DNA of 64,000 nt from Blastobasis lacticolella (lineage: Eukaryota > Arthropoda > Insecta > Lepidoptera > Blastobasidae), in the NCBI GenBank assembly GCA_905147135.1, contig LR990041.1, positions 11,221,907 through 11,285,906 on the forward strand, written 5' to 3'. The notes beneath the pieces were generated by a model. It was not told the DNA's origin and searched no databases. It was given only the letters and a program-made list of their open reading frames with translations. Below are positions 12,626-24,251 of the stretch, piece after piece. Position numbers and translations under genes: made by a program. Numbering within the stretch: position 1 is the first letter of the stretch; each line of letters starts with the position of its first letter.

Positions 12626-14029
12626 AGGTAAGTACATCCTATGCCAACGCATACAGTAAATTAAAGGGCTGTTTTCGTATATTCTTGTGAAGACAATTGT
12701 TTGCTGGGTAAGGACCTAACAAAATCTACAGGAGATCGCGTGGTAATGTTATCTTAAATGGCCTCCTTCTCAGAGTAGTTTCTGCCTATTAACACTAGTC
12801 CAAGGTGCCCGAGGAGGGGAGGTAGAAATAACAAAGAACCACATTTTTTTACATGAAACGGAAAACTGGTATAGATAAGTATTTATTTAATCCAGATTTA
12901 TAGTTCGTATTCACTGGGTACTACTGGGAATAAAATCCCAAAATTCCCAGTCTTCTACATAAAGGCTAACACAAAAAATTAAGTAGGCATTAAACACCGT
13001 TCTGATTAAAAAATAAACCTTTTGGAAAAAATTATTTAATTGAATGAAAAACCGTTTCAAAATCCGTTGCTTGTTTTAGAAGTAAGTACCTAGCTAATGC
13101 GCTTATTACTTTTAACTAAATTCAGAAGCAAAAAACGTAAAAGCAAATAAAAGTGGAATGTATCGCTTATAGAATAAAGTACACCTACTTATATTATGTT
13201 AAGAGTCGCCCCACTTTCCAAAGCCTTGATTAAAAAATAAATCCTAGTTTATGAGCAATATATTTTACTTTTATTTGACGATTGTAAAAAGTGCATAAGA
13301 GGAGAAACAGACAAATGAAAACGTCGACTGTGCTATAGGTACTTACTTAGGGTGAGATGTCGAACAGTGAACCAGTAGTACCACAGTTAGCAACGTTGCC
13401 AGATCGTGCAGTAAGCGTGATCGTACTTGGTTTTTACAGCGCTTCTTGCATTCCAGTAGGTAGCGAGCTCCAGTGCAGAACGCCCGCGTCTCGGGGCTTT
13501 TTGTGATTTTTGGCGTAAAAATACGGAAAATTCTAAGTAATAATTTTAGGTTTTTAACCTTATACTGCATCTTTTAAAAGTAATGTTTATTTCTATTTCT
13601 GTGCTGAATATCTTTGCATTGTTTGGTCGTACATTAATGAATCCTACTTTGATGATAATTTTTTGTTGAATTTAAAATCAGTAGAGGTGTGTGTGGTGCA
13701 TAGTGACCCACTACACTGGCACGAACAGTGAGCCACCGCTCCACTGTGTACAACATCATAATTCTGATTTTCTTAATTATTTTACCTTAAATATTCATAT
13801 AAATCAGTTACCGGTTATTTTTTTAGAGTGATTGTGAGAGAAAAAAATGCGGGTAGACAATATCAGGCTACTGCCGTCAGTCTTCGTGAATAGGTACATG
13901 AATTGGCTGGAAGGCGCGTCTTGGTTCGCGTGGTTTGAATTTAATGAACTCTACCTCTACCCCACTCCTACATGTACCCTACCTCTATCCGCGCCCTAAC
14001 CGTACTCTACCCGTACCCAACCATGCAAT
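12626..14029. other. Intergenic, dispersed-repeat rich
   Basis: No gene recognised. A block at 13095-13270 is related to 42916-43100. A motif near 13348-13375 (GGTGAGATGTCGAACAGTG) recurs in opposite orientation near 21783-21812 as GTCGACACC-type sequence, pointing to an unclassified repeat family. Confidence 0.45.
13095..13270. repeat. Dispersed repeat, member 1
   Basis: Shares ordered segments with 42916-43100: ATGCGCTTATTACT, GTGGAATGTAT (AATGGAATGTAT in the partner), AGAATAA, GTCGC near a CC run, and TTATGAGCAATA. The order and spacing are conserved while the sequence has diverged, so it is an old interspersed element. Confidence 0.6.
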
Positions 14030-15235
14030 ATATGGAATACGTCGACGTGATTCGCTCAAAGAAATGTTTAAAGAAATTGATGTATTGACTTTCTCAAGTC
14101 AATATACAATTTTTAGCAAATTGGGTAATATGCTTTATGTTAGAAAGCATATTACCCAATTTGCTAAAAATACTGATATTCATAATGTCAATTTAAGAAA
14201 CAAAAATAAACTAGTAACACCGTTGTTCAGACTTAGTAAAGTAAATTCATCTTTCATGGGTAACTGTATAAGATTTTATAATCATATTCCCGAATGTATT
14301 ATTAATTTGCCTGAATCACAATTTAAAGATAAGGTGAAAACAACTTTAATGAAAAAAGCCTATTATAAAATTGATGAATATATCAATGACAAAAATGTAT
14401 GGTGTACTACTAGCTCTTCGAAATAGGAAGTTATTTATAAATTTACAATTTTGTTAATTGGGTGAGGATGATTTGATGTGGAATAGTCATTGAATAACAA
14501 ATATTTTTTAAATGTGTACGGCATTGGCAGCGCATGCTCACTTAAAAGTCTGCCTGGTGGTGGCGTGGGGGTCGGGTCGTTCTCTTCCCTCAAATATGGT
14601 TGAATTGGACGATGGCTGGGCCCTGCGTCATGCTCGTGAACGGGTGCTGCCTTGGTGGACTGGCCTGCTTTTGCTGTGCCATTTTTATGTTTTAGATTTT
14701 TTTTTATTTTTAGTTATCTTGACCGATTTGTAGAGGTTCACATCATATTCCAATCAAGACAGGCTCACTCAAATTAAATTGACAAATGTATCAATGCAAT
14801 GTAATCATATTTAAATGTACATGTGGGTTTCTTGCCGTTTCTTATCCCACAGCTGGTCATTTTCCTAACTGAAGCGGCATACTGACAGACAGACGACATT
14901 CTTTTTACTTATTTGTTCCGAGCTCAGGGGGCGACGCGGGTAGACCGGCTGGTGCGTGCGGGTGTAAGTGCCGGCGGGCTGGCTGGGGCCGGGCGCGCGC
15001 CGCACATGATTCGCCTAGACGGTTATGTGCGTGGCGCGTATCGGTGTCCGGTGTCTCGCCGGAGTAAGCCCTCGTACGCGTTCATCGGTCTGCATGCGTC
15101 GCCCTCTACCTGGATGAGCTCGCTTAACTTCCCTTTGTTTTCCGTTAGATTTTTGACTTTTGAAAAGAGATTAATTAACGTAATCCTAATTCAATAAATA
15201 CTTTTCATTTCATTTTCATTTTCATTTCATTTCAT
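14030..15235 (+). mobile_element. 3' end of a CR1/Jockey-like LINE
   Basis: An open frame to 14426 aligns with the last ~120 residues of the ORF2 at 50330-51388: shared blocks include DVLTFSSQY, DIHNVNLRNKNKLV, SSFMGNCIRFYNHIP and YYKIDEYINDK. Downstream, blocks seen in the 3' region of the other copy recur, for example GTGGGTTTCTTGCCGTTTCT at 14825. The unit ends with AATAAA at 15194 and a CATTT-type tail at 15203-15234. It is 5' truncated and related to, but diverged from, the 50 kb copy. Confidence 0.75.
14109..14171. repeat. Perfect 27-bp inverted repeat, 9-nt loop
   Basis: Arms 14109-14135 and 14145-14171 are exact reverse complements (left arm begins ATTTTTAGCAAATTGGG). The hairpin lies inside the LINE ORF2 tail and keeps its frame open, while the related copy at 50 kb has no such palindrome. 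Confidence 0.9.
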
Positions 15236-15378
15236 TCACCCTCCAATTTTTTTTTTATAAGCGATTCTTTCTTATAGATCTCAAGAACACTAGTAAAGCT
15301 TGTTGATTCATTATTATTATACAACTTTAAAAGATATCATCAATTACTGTAATTAGGAAATAGGTTAAAGGCCGATTG

Positions 15379-16183
15379 TTCAATCCTCAGATAAACAGTC
15401 TGTTAACGTTTATTCGACGGATAGCAAGTTTTTGAATTTTTCAACTGTCAGTTAAGAGTTATTTGACGAATAAAACCGCTATCTGGGGAATAAATCTATC
15501 TGCCTCTTTGAGCGCCAGATAGCCGTTATTCGACAGATAGCGTCTTGATAGATCAGTTCGCTTGAGGTTATATTTTGCAGTTTATAAAGGAAGTAGGTAA
15601 ACAATATGCATATTTTCGACAGCTTTATGACCTAGCAATCAAAGAAGGGGCCCATAATATATGAATATATAAATCCACGTCACAGTAAATAATGAATATG
15701 CCGACTGAACTGACAAGTAAATGAGTCTCGGCAGTTGTGAAACATGCAGATCGCTCTCTTTTTTAATTTTCTTTTGCGATAAATCGCAATAGAAGGTAAT
15801 CACCGCGTTTTAAATCACTAAAATATAAACCCTCAATCCAACCAAACAACAAATAAAATAACTGTAAACTACAATGAATGAATAACCGCCCTTCTAATAT
15901 AAGGTACTTAACTCTATTCTGTGGAATAACATAACCTTAAAAATGACGCTTGCTTACCACTGATAGCTTCGTTAGTCTATCCTGCTCTAACAATTGTGTA
16001 AGCGATATTTTTGTTTCACCTCTCTGAAGTTCGTGTTGATTTGATGTTGGCAGAATTGAAATATCCTGTCGAATACTTATCCATGGAATAAATGACTATT
16101 GAAAAATAGACAATAAACACATATAAACAGCCTAATAATTTTATTCGCTGAGTAGTTAACAGACATTTTATCTGAGGATTGAA
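15379..16183. mobile_element. TIR element, unclassified
   Basis: Inverted ends at 15379-15407 and 16155-16183 (TTCAATCCTCAGATAAA against its reverse complement) match at about 26 of 29 positions. The interior holds repeats of ATAGC and TTATTCGAC(A/G)GATAG and no transposase. The TSD is not clear. Confidence 0.6.
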
Positions 16184-16301
16184 TGAATGAATAAATGAAT
16201 GAATGAAATCGGCGCTAAGAAAGTAAAAGTCAAAACTCTTCATTGCACACACAAAAGTAAAAGATACATAAAAGAAAAACATATAACAATTTATATGCGC
16301 G

Positions 16302-17211
16302 TGTCAGCTTTAATATAAGTCCTACTTATAACTACAGTGTCTTTCATTAGTATAGCCTTTATTTTAGTCATTAGGCTACAGGATAATAACAGAATGTGAG
16401 TATGTATCCAAAATCCCAGTGAAATATATGGACAACGATGATGATGAAGTATCCAAGGCTGATATTTGTGTAGGAGTTTACTAGAAAATATATTATCTAG
16501 GATAACGTATGATTCTAGTGGATATCATTTAATCAAACAAATGTTTTAAAGATATTAGGTATATTGTAATAAGCAATATAATCCATTATAAAATGAGGTA
16601 TTTATTTAAACAGCATTAGCTGAATTAAACAAGATTTGATAATACAAACAAAGTACCATAGGCAAACCACATTTATACAAAATTCTCACCAAATGTTAAG
16701 ACACAATTATCGATCACATAATTCAATATTTATCCTTTAAAATGGGACAGTAGTATTACGTATGATTCAATAAATAAACAATTATATAAATAAATTAACC
16801 AATACAAAATATAAAGCAACAATAATACGATGCAAGTTTGTACTTAACTCTGTGCCGGCTCTGGAGCAAAAGTACCACCCAGTCTTTTGACTGGACCTTT
16901 ATACTACCTTCTAGCCGGAAATGTCATTTTCTATTCTCATTTCCGGTCTCCTAAATTTACTGATAGATTGATTAGATGTTAATTTAATGTATTACAATAC
17001 TTTGAACATTATTATAAATTTATTACATAATTAATTAAGGAAGTTTCTCATAAACAGTACTTAACTGAACAAAGACAAACAATCGTTCTGAAACACCACA
17101 CTTCGTTCTGAAGTTGGTGAAATGTTTACGAAAGTATTTCGAAATATTAATTATTATTAATTACGATATTTAATACCAATTAAAACATACTAAAATACCT
17201 TATATCTAACA
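16302..17211. repeat. Left direct repeat (putative LTR)
   Basis: 910-bp repeat nearly identical to 20304-21225. It contains the GC-richer block around 16853-16950 (CTGTGCCGGCTCTGG) in otherwise AT-rich sequence. Confidence 0.7.
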
Positions 17212-17783
17212 CGACCATACTGACAAGTACTTCGTCCCTGAAGTACCTATTTATATCAAACTTAGGACAAATTTCCATTTGTGAATCAAATAATAATGTA
17301 ACATTTTGTGTCATTTACTTATTTAAAACGACTTAAATTATTATACCACAAATAGGTAAGTTGACTACCAAATTCATTCAGAATTTCAGAATATAATAAC
17401 TTCTTGCAATGCCACAAATAATTCAATCACAAACCAGCAAAGTATAAAAATCATATGAGTAATCAGCTTTTATAACCATTAAAATGTATTGCAGTTATTT
17501 TTATTGTGCACATTTGTAAATAACCAAATACTGGTCTGTACTTTCAAAGTCATTTGTCCCGTCATGCCAATTTCCTCACCAGTGCACCGGCACCACCGGT
17601 CTCACCGGAGAACCAGATTAGCATCGTCTATGGGACTAGCAAAACTTTTTTATCAATGTAACCTTCAATGCTGAATTATTAAATATTATTCTCGAGATTT
17701 CAGAATTATAGCCAAGTTCAAATATAGTCATGAAGAATCGCATTACAATATTATTATTTGGTTTGAGTAGTGACCTGTAATGA

Positions 17784-18195
17784 TGGCCCCATCACCGCCG
17801 CCCGTGATACAATGGCCAAACATCAGGATTACTACCTAGCACAGCTAAGTTTCGGTAGACGCATAGAGATGTTGGCAGCGTCACTGCTGCCCGGTGAAGG
17901 TCGTCTTGCCAACATCAAGCTAACTACCTAGACAGCAAAATTCAGTATAAGCCTCCAGGTGTTGGCTGCAATCACCGCTGCCCGTGAAGCCAAAGCCACA
18001 CCAAGCTAAATACCTAGCAGCAATATTCAGTAGTAGCCTTCCAGGTATGGTCCCATCACTGCTGCCCGAGAAATGGACTTAACCAAGCTCACTACCTAGC
18101 AGCAACGTTCAGTATAAGCATCCAGGTGCTGGCTGCAATCACCGCTGCCCGTGAAGCCAAAGCCACACCAAGCTTACTACCTAGCAGCCATATTG
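17784..18195. repeat. Minisatellite inside the putative LTR element
   Basis: About five to six diverged units with the recurring order TCACCGCTGCCCGTGAAGCC, CACACCAAGCT, TACCTAGCAGCA and TTCAGTA-TAGCCTCCAGGT. Two units (near 17970 and 18130) are almost identical over about 60 bp, pointing to a higher-order period near 160 bp. No conserved reading frame across units. Confidence 0.8.
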
Positions 18196-20303
18196 TAACA
18201 CGGTTTCCCACAGCTGGATTCAAACAATCTATATAATCATGTCATAATTGGCATTTTTCAATTATAGAAAGTTCAAGTTATCATTTCACTTTTACTTCTA
18301 TTTATCGAATTATTTACTTAATACATGTGACTGAATAACTGGTGGCATTTCAAAACTTGTACATCATTAGCATGATTTTCTATAAAATATTATACACAAA
18401 ATTTCTTCGAATAATTACGAATGATGAAATAATTCAAACTAGCATAGCATCTTCAATAGCGTTGTTCTTATAGACCCACATCGCAATTTATACCTATAAT
18501 ATTTATCTATCACCAAAATATCAATTCAAATAATATTGGTTAATGAAATGGAATACATCACAGGTACATAGACGATTTTTATAGTACCTTATTAGTAATT
18601 ACTTCAATTTCTACTTGGACGGGAATCGAATCCACTGTGCTACTGAAATAGCATATTATTAACGATACGGTCAGCAGACAAGAAAATAGAAAATGTGAAT
18701 CATGTTATTGTAGGTACATACGTTTTCAATTTGCTCGGCCAATTCAGACGTTTTATTTCGAGACTACTAGAGGTAGATAATCCGAATATAGTATATGGAA
18801 ACAAAGGTAGGCAAACATTATTTTTAAATACGAATCGTGTATATGTAGGTACTTTAATAAATAGCTTGAATTGAATATTTATTGTATGGTAAAAGGTTGT
18901 TGAAATAAAAATGAAGTAAACAAAATAAATATTTTGCGTTAAGCCAGGTATCCACCGATCAAAAACTTGTGTTGTCAACACGTGTTGATAACAAAATGTC
19001 CTTTAGGCGGAGAAGCGCCTTTATGCAACGTCTAATTTTTCGTAAATTATGGACAATTGCTAAAACAACACTTTCATTGGAAGCTGTGGAGCAGAAGCTT
19101 CGAAAAATTGTCTCATAAACATCAACCCAAACATAGTTCAATGTTGGAAGGTGGAATCTACAACGTTTCCATCCAGTCAATGATTTTAATATTTTCCAAT
19201 GTGGGTAACCGGTATGTTACGTTTACATCTTATGTTAAAGGCGGTTAATATCGGTTATTTCTTTTTATACAAGACTAATTTTTGGATTGACTGAGTAGAA
19301 ATGCGAAGACTACCTACAATAATGGAAAATAAAGATGTGTTTTCATTTTCGATAAACTAGGTCCAATTATTACAAGTAGGTACTAAAGCTGCCTATCATA
19401 TAAATATACCTATCAAAATTTACGGGAATATAAAGTTTCCGAAGTTCTTTAACTTAACATTTTTAAAACTTAGCAAGTTTTCATCGGTCAACCGCACAAA
19501 ATTTTAATTTTTTTTTGTCTAGCTACCAACAAGAAATTTTGTTTTAAACATTTTACTTTCGTTAACGTAGTTTTTGGCATGGAAAAGAAGGTTAAACAAT
19601 TATGATGTGGTCTTTCTTTGCTAATTGAGGATGCTATTCTCACATAAATGTTTTGCATTTCTAAAAATATTATAATAAAAGCGGCGTTTTATATCTCGAT
19701 GTAGTGACGCTCGACGTGCAAGAAACAATTCGTGATTCCATAGTGTCCAGGATTTGTGCCATAGTAGATGCAGAAGTCACCGACATAGTTTCCACGAGTT
19801 TCAAAACTAAAGTGGCAGTGGGCAGGCCACAAAATTTCATAGGACCGATGGCCGATGAGGCACAAAGGTCTTCGAATGGGGATCACGTACCGGAAATTAT
19901 AGTGTAACAGCCCCAGGAGATAGACTGAGCTGGAGGACCAAGCCGATCGTTGCGGAAGGCCAGGGGGTGGAGTATGTCCAGCAGTGGATGTCCTGGCGTC
20001 CGAGATGTTCAGATACAGAACCGGTCGGGGTGTTACCTGTCATAGCAGCTTTGGTGATGCTGTTCCGGGTGACTATTTCAACCAGGATCTGCGAAGCTCT
20101 TGACAGCTATGGTCCGCGAAGACAGCACAGCACATTTTCTTTGGTTTTTCGGTCTCTCGATCCCTCCGACGTCGATTGGTCGTTCCAAACACCGTCGTCG
20201 TGGATTTGCAAGATGCCTCGTGGAATGGTCTCGTCCATTACGCAGAATCTGAAAAATAGTGATTTTTATATCGATATCAAGAGTTAACGAATCCCACTTC
20301 TGA
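18196..20303. other. Interior of the putative LTR element, no recognised gene
   Basis: AT-rich sequence with short frames only. The block 19689-20287 is GC-richer and has two short open frames that I cannot assign. It may be the decayed remains of another element. Confidence 0.4.
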
Positions 20304-21225
20304 TGTCAGCTTTAATATAAGTCCTACTTATAACTACAGTGTCTTTCATTAGTATAGCCTTTATTTTAGTCATTAGGCTACAGGATAATAACAGAATGTG
20401 AGTATGTATCCAAAATCCCAGTGAAATATATGGACAACGATGATGATGAAGTATCCAAGGCTGATATTTGTGTAGGAGTTTACTAGAAAATATATTATCT
20501 AGGATAACGTATGATTCTAGTGGATATCATTTAATCAAACAAATGTTTTAAAGATATTAGGTATATTGTAATAAGCAATATAATCCATTATAAAATGAGG
20601 TATTTATTTAAACAGCATTAGCTGAATTAAACAAGATTTGATAATACAAACAAAGTACCATAGGCAAACCACATTTATACAAAATTCTCACCAAATGTTA
20701 AGACACAATTATCGATCACATAATTCAATATTTATCCTTTAAAATGGGACAGTAGTATTACGTATGATTCAATAAATAAACAATTATATAAATAAATTAA
20801 CCAATACAAAATATAAAGCAACAATAATACGATGCAAGTTTGTACTTAACTCTGTGCCGGCTCTGGAGCAAAAGTACCACCCAGTCTTTTGACTGGACCT
20901 TTATACTACCTTCTAGCCGGAAATGTCATTTTCTATTCTCATTTCCGGTCTCCTAAATTTACTGATAGATTGATTAGATGTTAATTTAATGTATTACAAT
21001 AAATTATTATTATATTATTACATTATTATAAATTTATTACATAATTAATTAAGGAAGTTTCTCATAAACAGTACTTAACTGAACAAAGACAAACAATCGT
21101 TCTGAAACACCACACTTCGTTCTGAAGTTGGTGAAATGTTTACGAAAGTATTTCGAAATATTAATTATTATTAATTACGATATTTAATACCAATTAAAAC
21201 ATACTAAAATACCTTATATCTAACA
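20304..21225. repeat. Right direct repeat (putative LTR)
   Basis: 922-bp partner of 16302-17211. The extra length comes from an ATTATTATTATATT-type expansion near 21001. Confidence 0.7.
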
Positions 21226-21256
21226 CGCGCAAAGGTGACCTTATCGCTGTCGTGTT

Positions 21257-21279
21257 AAGGTTGTCTCCCAGACAACCTT
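21257..21279. repeat. Perfect 10-bp hairpin, 3-nt loop
   Basis: AAGGTTGTCT and AGACAACCTT flank CCC just downstream of the putative LTR element. Probably an end or internal fold of a small element; function unknown. Confidence 0.6.
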
Positions 21280-21360
21280 TGGGAAGAGGTAAACTATCAC
21301 ATTATCTTATAGTAGTGCAAGAGCAAATGAAGACATTCAATAAAGAAATTCTGAATTTAG

Positions 21361-21640
21361 GAGCGTCGATAGCCGAGCGGTCAGAGTATGCAACTCGTAA
21401 GCCAGAGGTTCCGGGTTCGAATCCCGCTCCGGTCATGTACCAATGACTGTTTTCTGAGTTATATACATTAGTTGAATACTAACCGATGCTCTTACGGTGA
21501 GGGAAAACATCGTGATGAAACCTGCATATTCAGGCGACTGGCTGTGTAACCATGATCCAAAGTGGTCAGGTTCCCCTGGTAGCAGGGTCATGGAGGTCAG
21601 ATGGCAGTCGCTCCACTGTAACTACCTGTAAATATATTAT
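21361..21640 (+). mobile_element. tRNA-derived SINE
   Basis: The head has a pol III A box (TAGCCGAGCGG) and a B box (GGTTCGAATCC) spaced as in a tRNA, followed by a non-tRNA body containing GAAAACATCGTGATGAAACC and a TTATTATTA-rich tail. The body and the lack of a clean anticodon stem make this a SINE and not a functional tRNA. Confidence 0.8.
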
Positions 21641-22836
21641 TATTAAACTATGGATAAATAAAATTCTATAAATTTCTTCTAATTCTAATAAAAATAGGTT
21701 AAGTTATGTTGTTATTGATTTATGTTGATTTGTAGTCTTCACAGGTATTTTGGTATTATGGGTTATGATTGTGTAACTTTTTTGTGGGTCACTGTTCGAC
21801 ACCTCACCCTACTATTTATATTTAGTTATAGGTAATGGTAATGTATGTAGGTATTTTCATGGCCAATATTCCAGTATTCGCAAATTAAATAAAATTAATA
21901 AAACAAACTAAAACAAAATAAATAAAATTAAATAAAGTACCTACAAAAAGAAGTTTGTAAATATTGTATTATCATTTAATATCTTAATTAAAATTGCCAT
22001 TTCACTATGAATGAATGAATGAAATATATTTGTTGATTAACAAGGACACCACATTACAACAATCACATAATATAAAAAAAAACTGATAAATTTCACAAAA
22101 CATGTAACTTTCCACATAAGTAGAATTTCGTCGAAATGGTCCAACTACGTAATAAAAATTAATAACTGGTTACAAAAAAGATTTTGAAACAAATTACATA
22201 CCGTTAGAGAGCCTACACTCTAGAGATGTTTTTAAAAAATCGGAAGCCTTTCATCACCTTTACTTTTTTAATGCAACGCAAAGTTGAACTTTAAATATTT
22301 TTTCAACTTTTTTTTGGTTTTAGGGGTCCACAACTTTGCTTATAGCAATACCACACCTACCCCCATTTTCGTATGTTCAACGATCTGCCGATCACACTGC
22401 ATAACAAATTACAAAATTAAAAATCGAGTCGGAACTGCTGTGCTGTGGCACACCCTATCAACGAAAGGACCTCACACAGCATGAGCCACGGCCAGATACG
22501 AGACGCTGATCTACCGCGAGTCACGCGGAGTGAGATCTAGAACGCTGCGGTCTAAAAATTGAAATTCACAACAAATATACTACATAAATCTACCGTCCTA
22601 AACTCCGAATAAATTATACTACACCTATATAGCCAAAGAAATTGTTGTTACGTATATTCTAAAATTAATCGATTATTCGATTGTAGACTTTATCCAATAA
22701 GGGGATACTACACACACGATATTTATCGCGATACATATCGTCGATACGGATCGTGGATTTCTGATTTTCTATAGAGTAAAATATCATCTAGGCTCTACTC
22801 TACTAGAGCCTACCCAGTAAAATAGTCTGCGCTGGC
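21641..22836. other. AT-rich intergenic region
   Basis: No gene recognised. Contains microsatellite-like ATAAA runs near 21890-21945 and GAATGAAT repeats near 22008-22022, and a patch of CGATA motifs near 22690-22755. Confidence 0.4.
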
Positions 22837-22952
22837 ACCGCCGATCTTCAATCGCATAATCCCACCCCTCTGGAATTACGTCACAACATGCATTTCGGAT
22901 ATTCTGTAACGTCATTCCAGAGGGTGGTATCATCCGATTGGAGATCGGCGGT
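22837..22952. mobile_element. Foldback MITE
   Basis: A 116-bp palindrome: ACCGCCGATCTTCAATCG at the left pairs with CGATTGGAGATCGGCGGT at the right, and the arms extend inwards through CTCTGGAATTACGTCAC / GTAACGTCATTCCAGAG. A related partial copy (TTCTGTTACGTCATTCCA) is at 34549-34566. Confidence 0.75.
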
Positions 22953-24251
22953 ACCATTCCTGATACGTAGATTTTCAATGATATGAAGTTGGTTCAACTT
23001 CATGGGAGTGAATTTTATGTTCCTCTCTACTTAACAGAAAAGACTTCGATCTAGAAAGTTAGTTGACTTGGCCAAAAATCAACAGCCAAATCGATGACGT
23101 CACAATAAATTAATGAAAGTGAATTTATATCTTGAACGAATTGATTACTCCGAGCGTGTAAAAAGCGAATATCATACGAATGAAATGTAAAGTATATAGC
23201 TTTTTGAAATTAGAATTAAAATTTTGAACAAATTTCTACTATACAGTGACAGCTGAAACATAATGATCAATGCATAACTTCCTTGAGCTGTAAAAGTAAA
23301 TATGAGTAAAATTATTGATGATTTAAAATGATGGTGTAGGCATTTGACAAGAGTCACAAAAACAGGAAAACCATACCAAAAGTTTCATTACCAAATACAG
23401 TCAAAACAATTTAAATGTGTTAATTATTTTTATTTCATGGTACATTGTGGTTAATTACGTCATATGCATATCAGCAACTCTAGAAACTTTCAAAACACGT
23501 AAATTGTGGGAGTTGGCGTGGAGTTTTGGGTTTTAACCACTGAATTTTACATACAAAAATACTCTGCTTTTTTGAACTATTTATGAGTTTATGTTTTACG
23601 ATATAAAAGCGCTCGTAAATGTCTCGTTGAATAAATTGGTTTCTTACTAACGTTCTTGAACGCATTATGTATTCTTATCCAATAGTGACTCATGTGACGT
23701 GAAAATCCAGCGCGATGAAAATGTCGTATACAATAGCGCAAAGTAATATCTGCTGAATTTAAACCTGATAATCCATTTTCGCTGAAAACAATCAGATCAT
23801 TGGATTCTCCATCACATTTTCATCGAACAGCTGCAGTTTGTGTTTGTTTGGGTGTTTTGAGTTGAAAAATCTACTGACGGTATTCTACAGAAACTATTAG
23901 ATCCTAGATTAGATCTCATTTTTGCTGTAAACTGATCAAAGCTGATCTAATTTAACGATCGAACATCGTTTCTTTTATTTCTTCACTTCATGATTTCGCA
24001 GATTTGAGATGAAAAATAATAACGAAAATATTTACTGCTTACATCCTTAAGTTTATTAAAAGTTTAAAAAAATTTGGATATGTTGTACACATGATTGTTA
24101 ATCTTAATGACTGTTGACAAAATAAAAATACTTCAATTATACATAAATCTTAGCCTAATTCATCTATAGCTAAACATTTGGTATACATTAATAAAAACTA
24201 TAATGAAATACATTGAAATTTCATAGTGATCCATATTAGCTTTAAGCTAAA
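22953..24251. other. Left flank of the bracovirus-like island
   Basis: AT-rich and without a convincing ORF. The boundary between host DNA and the island is probably in or near this stretch but cannot be placed by eye. Confidence 0.35.

Larger units (their letters stand above)
16302..21225. mobile_element. Putative non-autonomous LTR element
   Basis: Two near-identical direct repeats, 16302-17211 (910 bp) and 20304-21225 (922 bp), enclose 3092 bp. Each begins TGTCAGC and ends CTAACA (TG...CA), and the whole is flanked by the 4-bp duplication CGCG at 16298-16301 and 21226-21229, as expected for an LTR retrotransposon. The main difference is a short AT-rich tract near 17004/21001. The interior has no gag, protease, RT or integrase frame, and I see no convincing primer-binding site or polypurine tract. 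It may be a LARD-type element. A plain segmental duplication remains possible. Confidence 0.55.

Noticed and set aside
14512..15197. Short frames after the LINE tail
   Set aside because: They fall in sequence shared with the 3' region of the LINE at 49.7-50.2 kb, so they are untranslated element sequence.
16840..16935. Minus-strand C-terminal-like peptide (GPVKRLGGTFAPEPAQS then stop), repeated near 20845-20935
   Set aside because: It lies inside both putative LTRs, has a stop just upstream and no matching upstream exon in phase.
17784..18195. CRISPR-like array
   Set aside because: Units are long, diverged and adjoining, in a eukaryotic context; it is a minisatellite.
19689..20287. Two short plus-strand frames in a GC-richer block
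   Set aside because: No recognisable domain and not continuous; perhaps old transposon debris, not enough to call a gene.
21361..21440. Functional tRNA gene
   Set aside because: Good A and B boxes but poor anticodon pairing, and it runs into a SINE body; scored as a SINE head.
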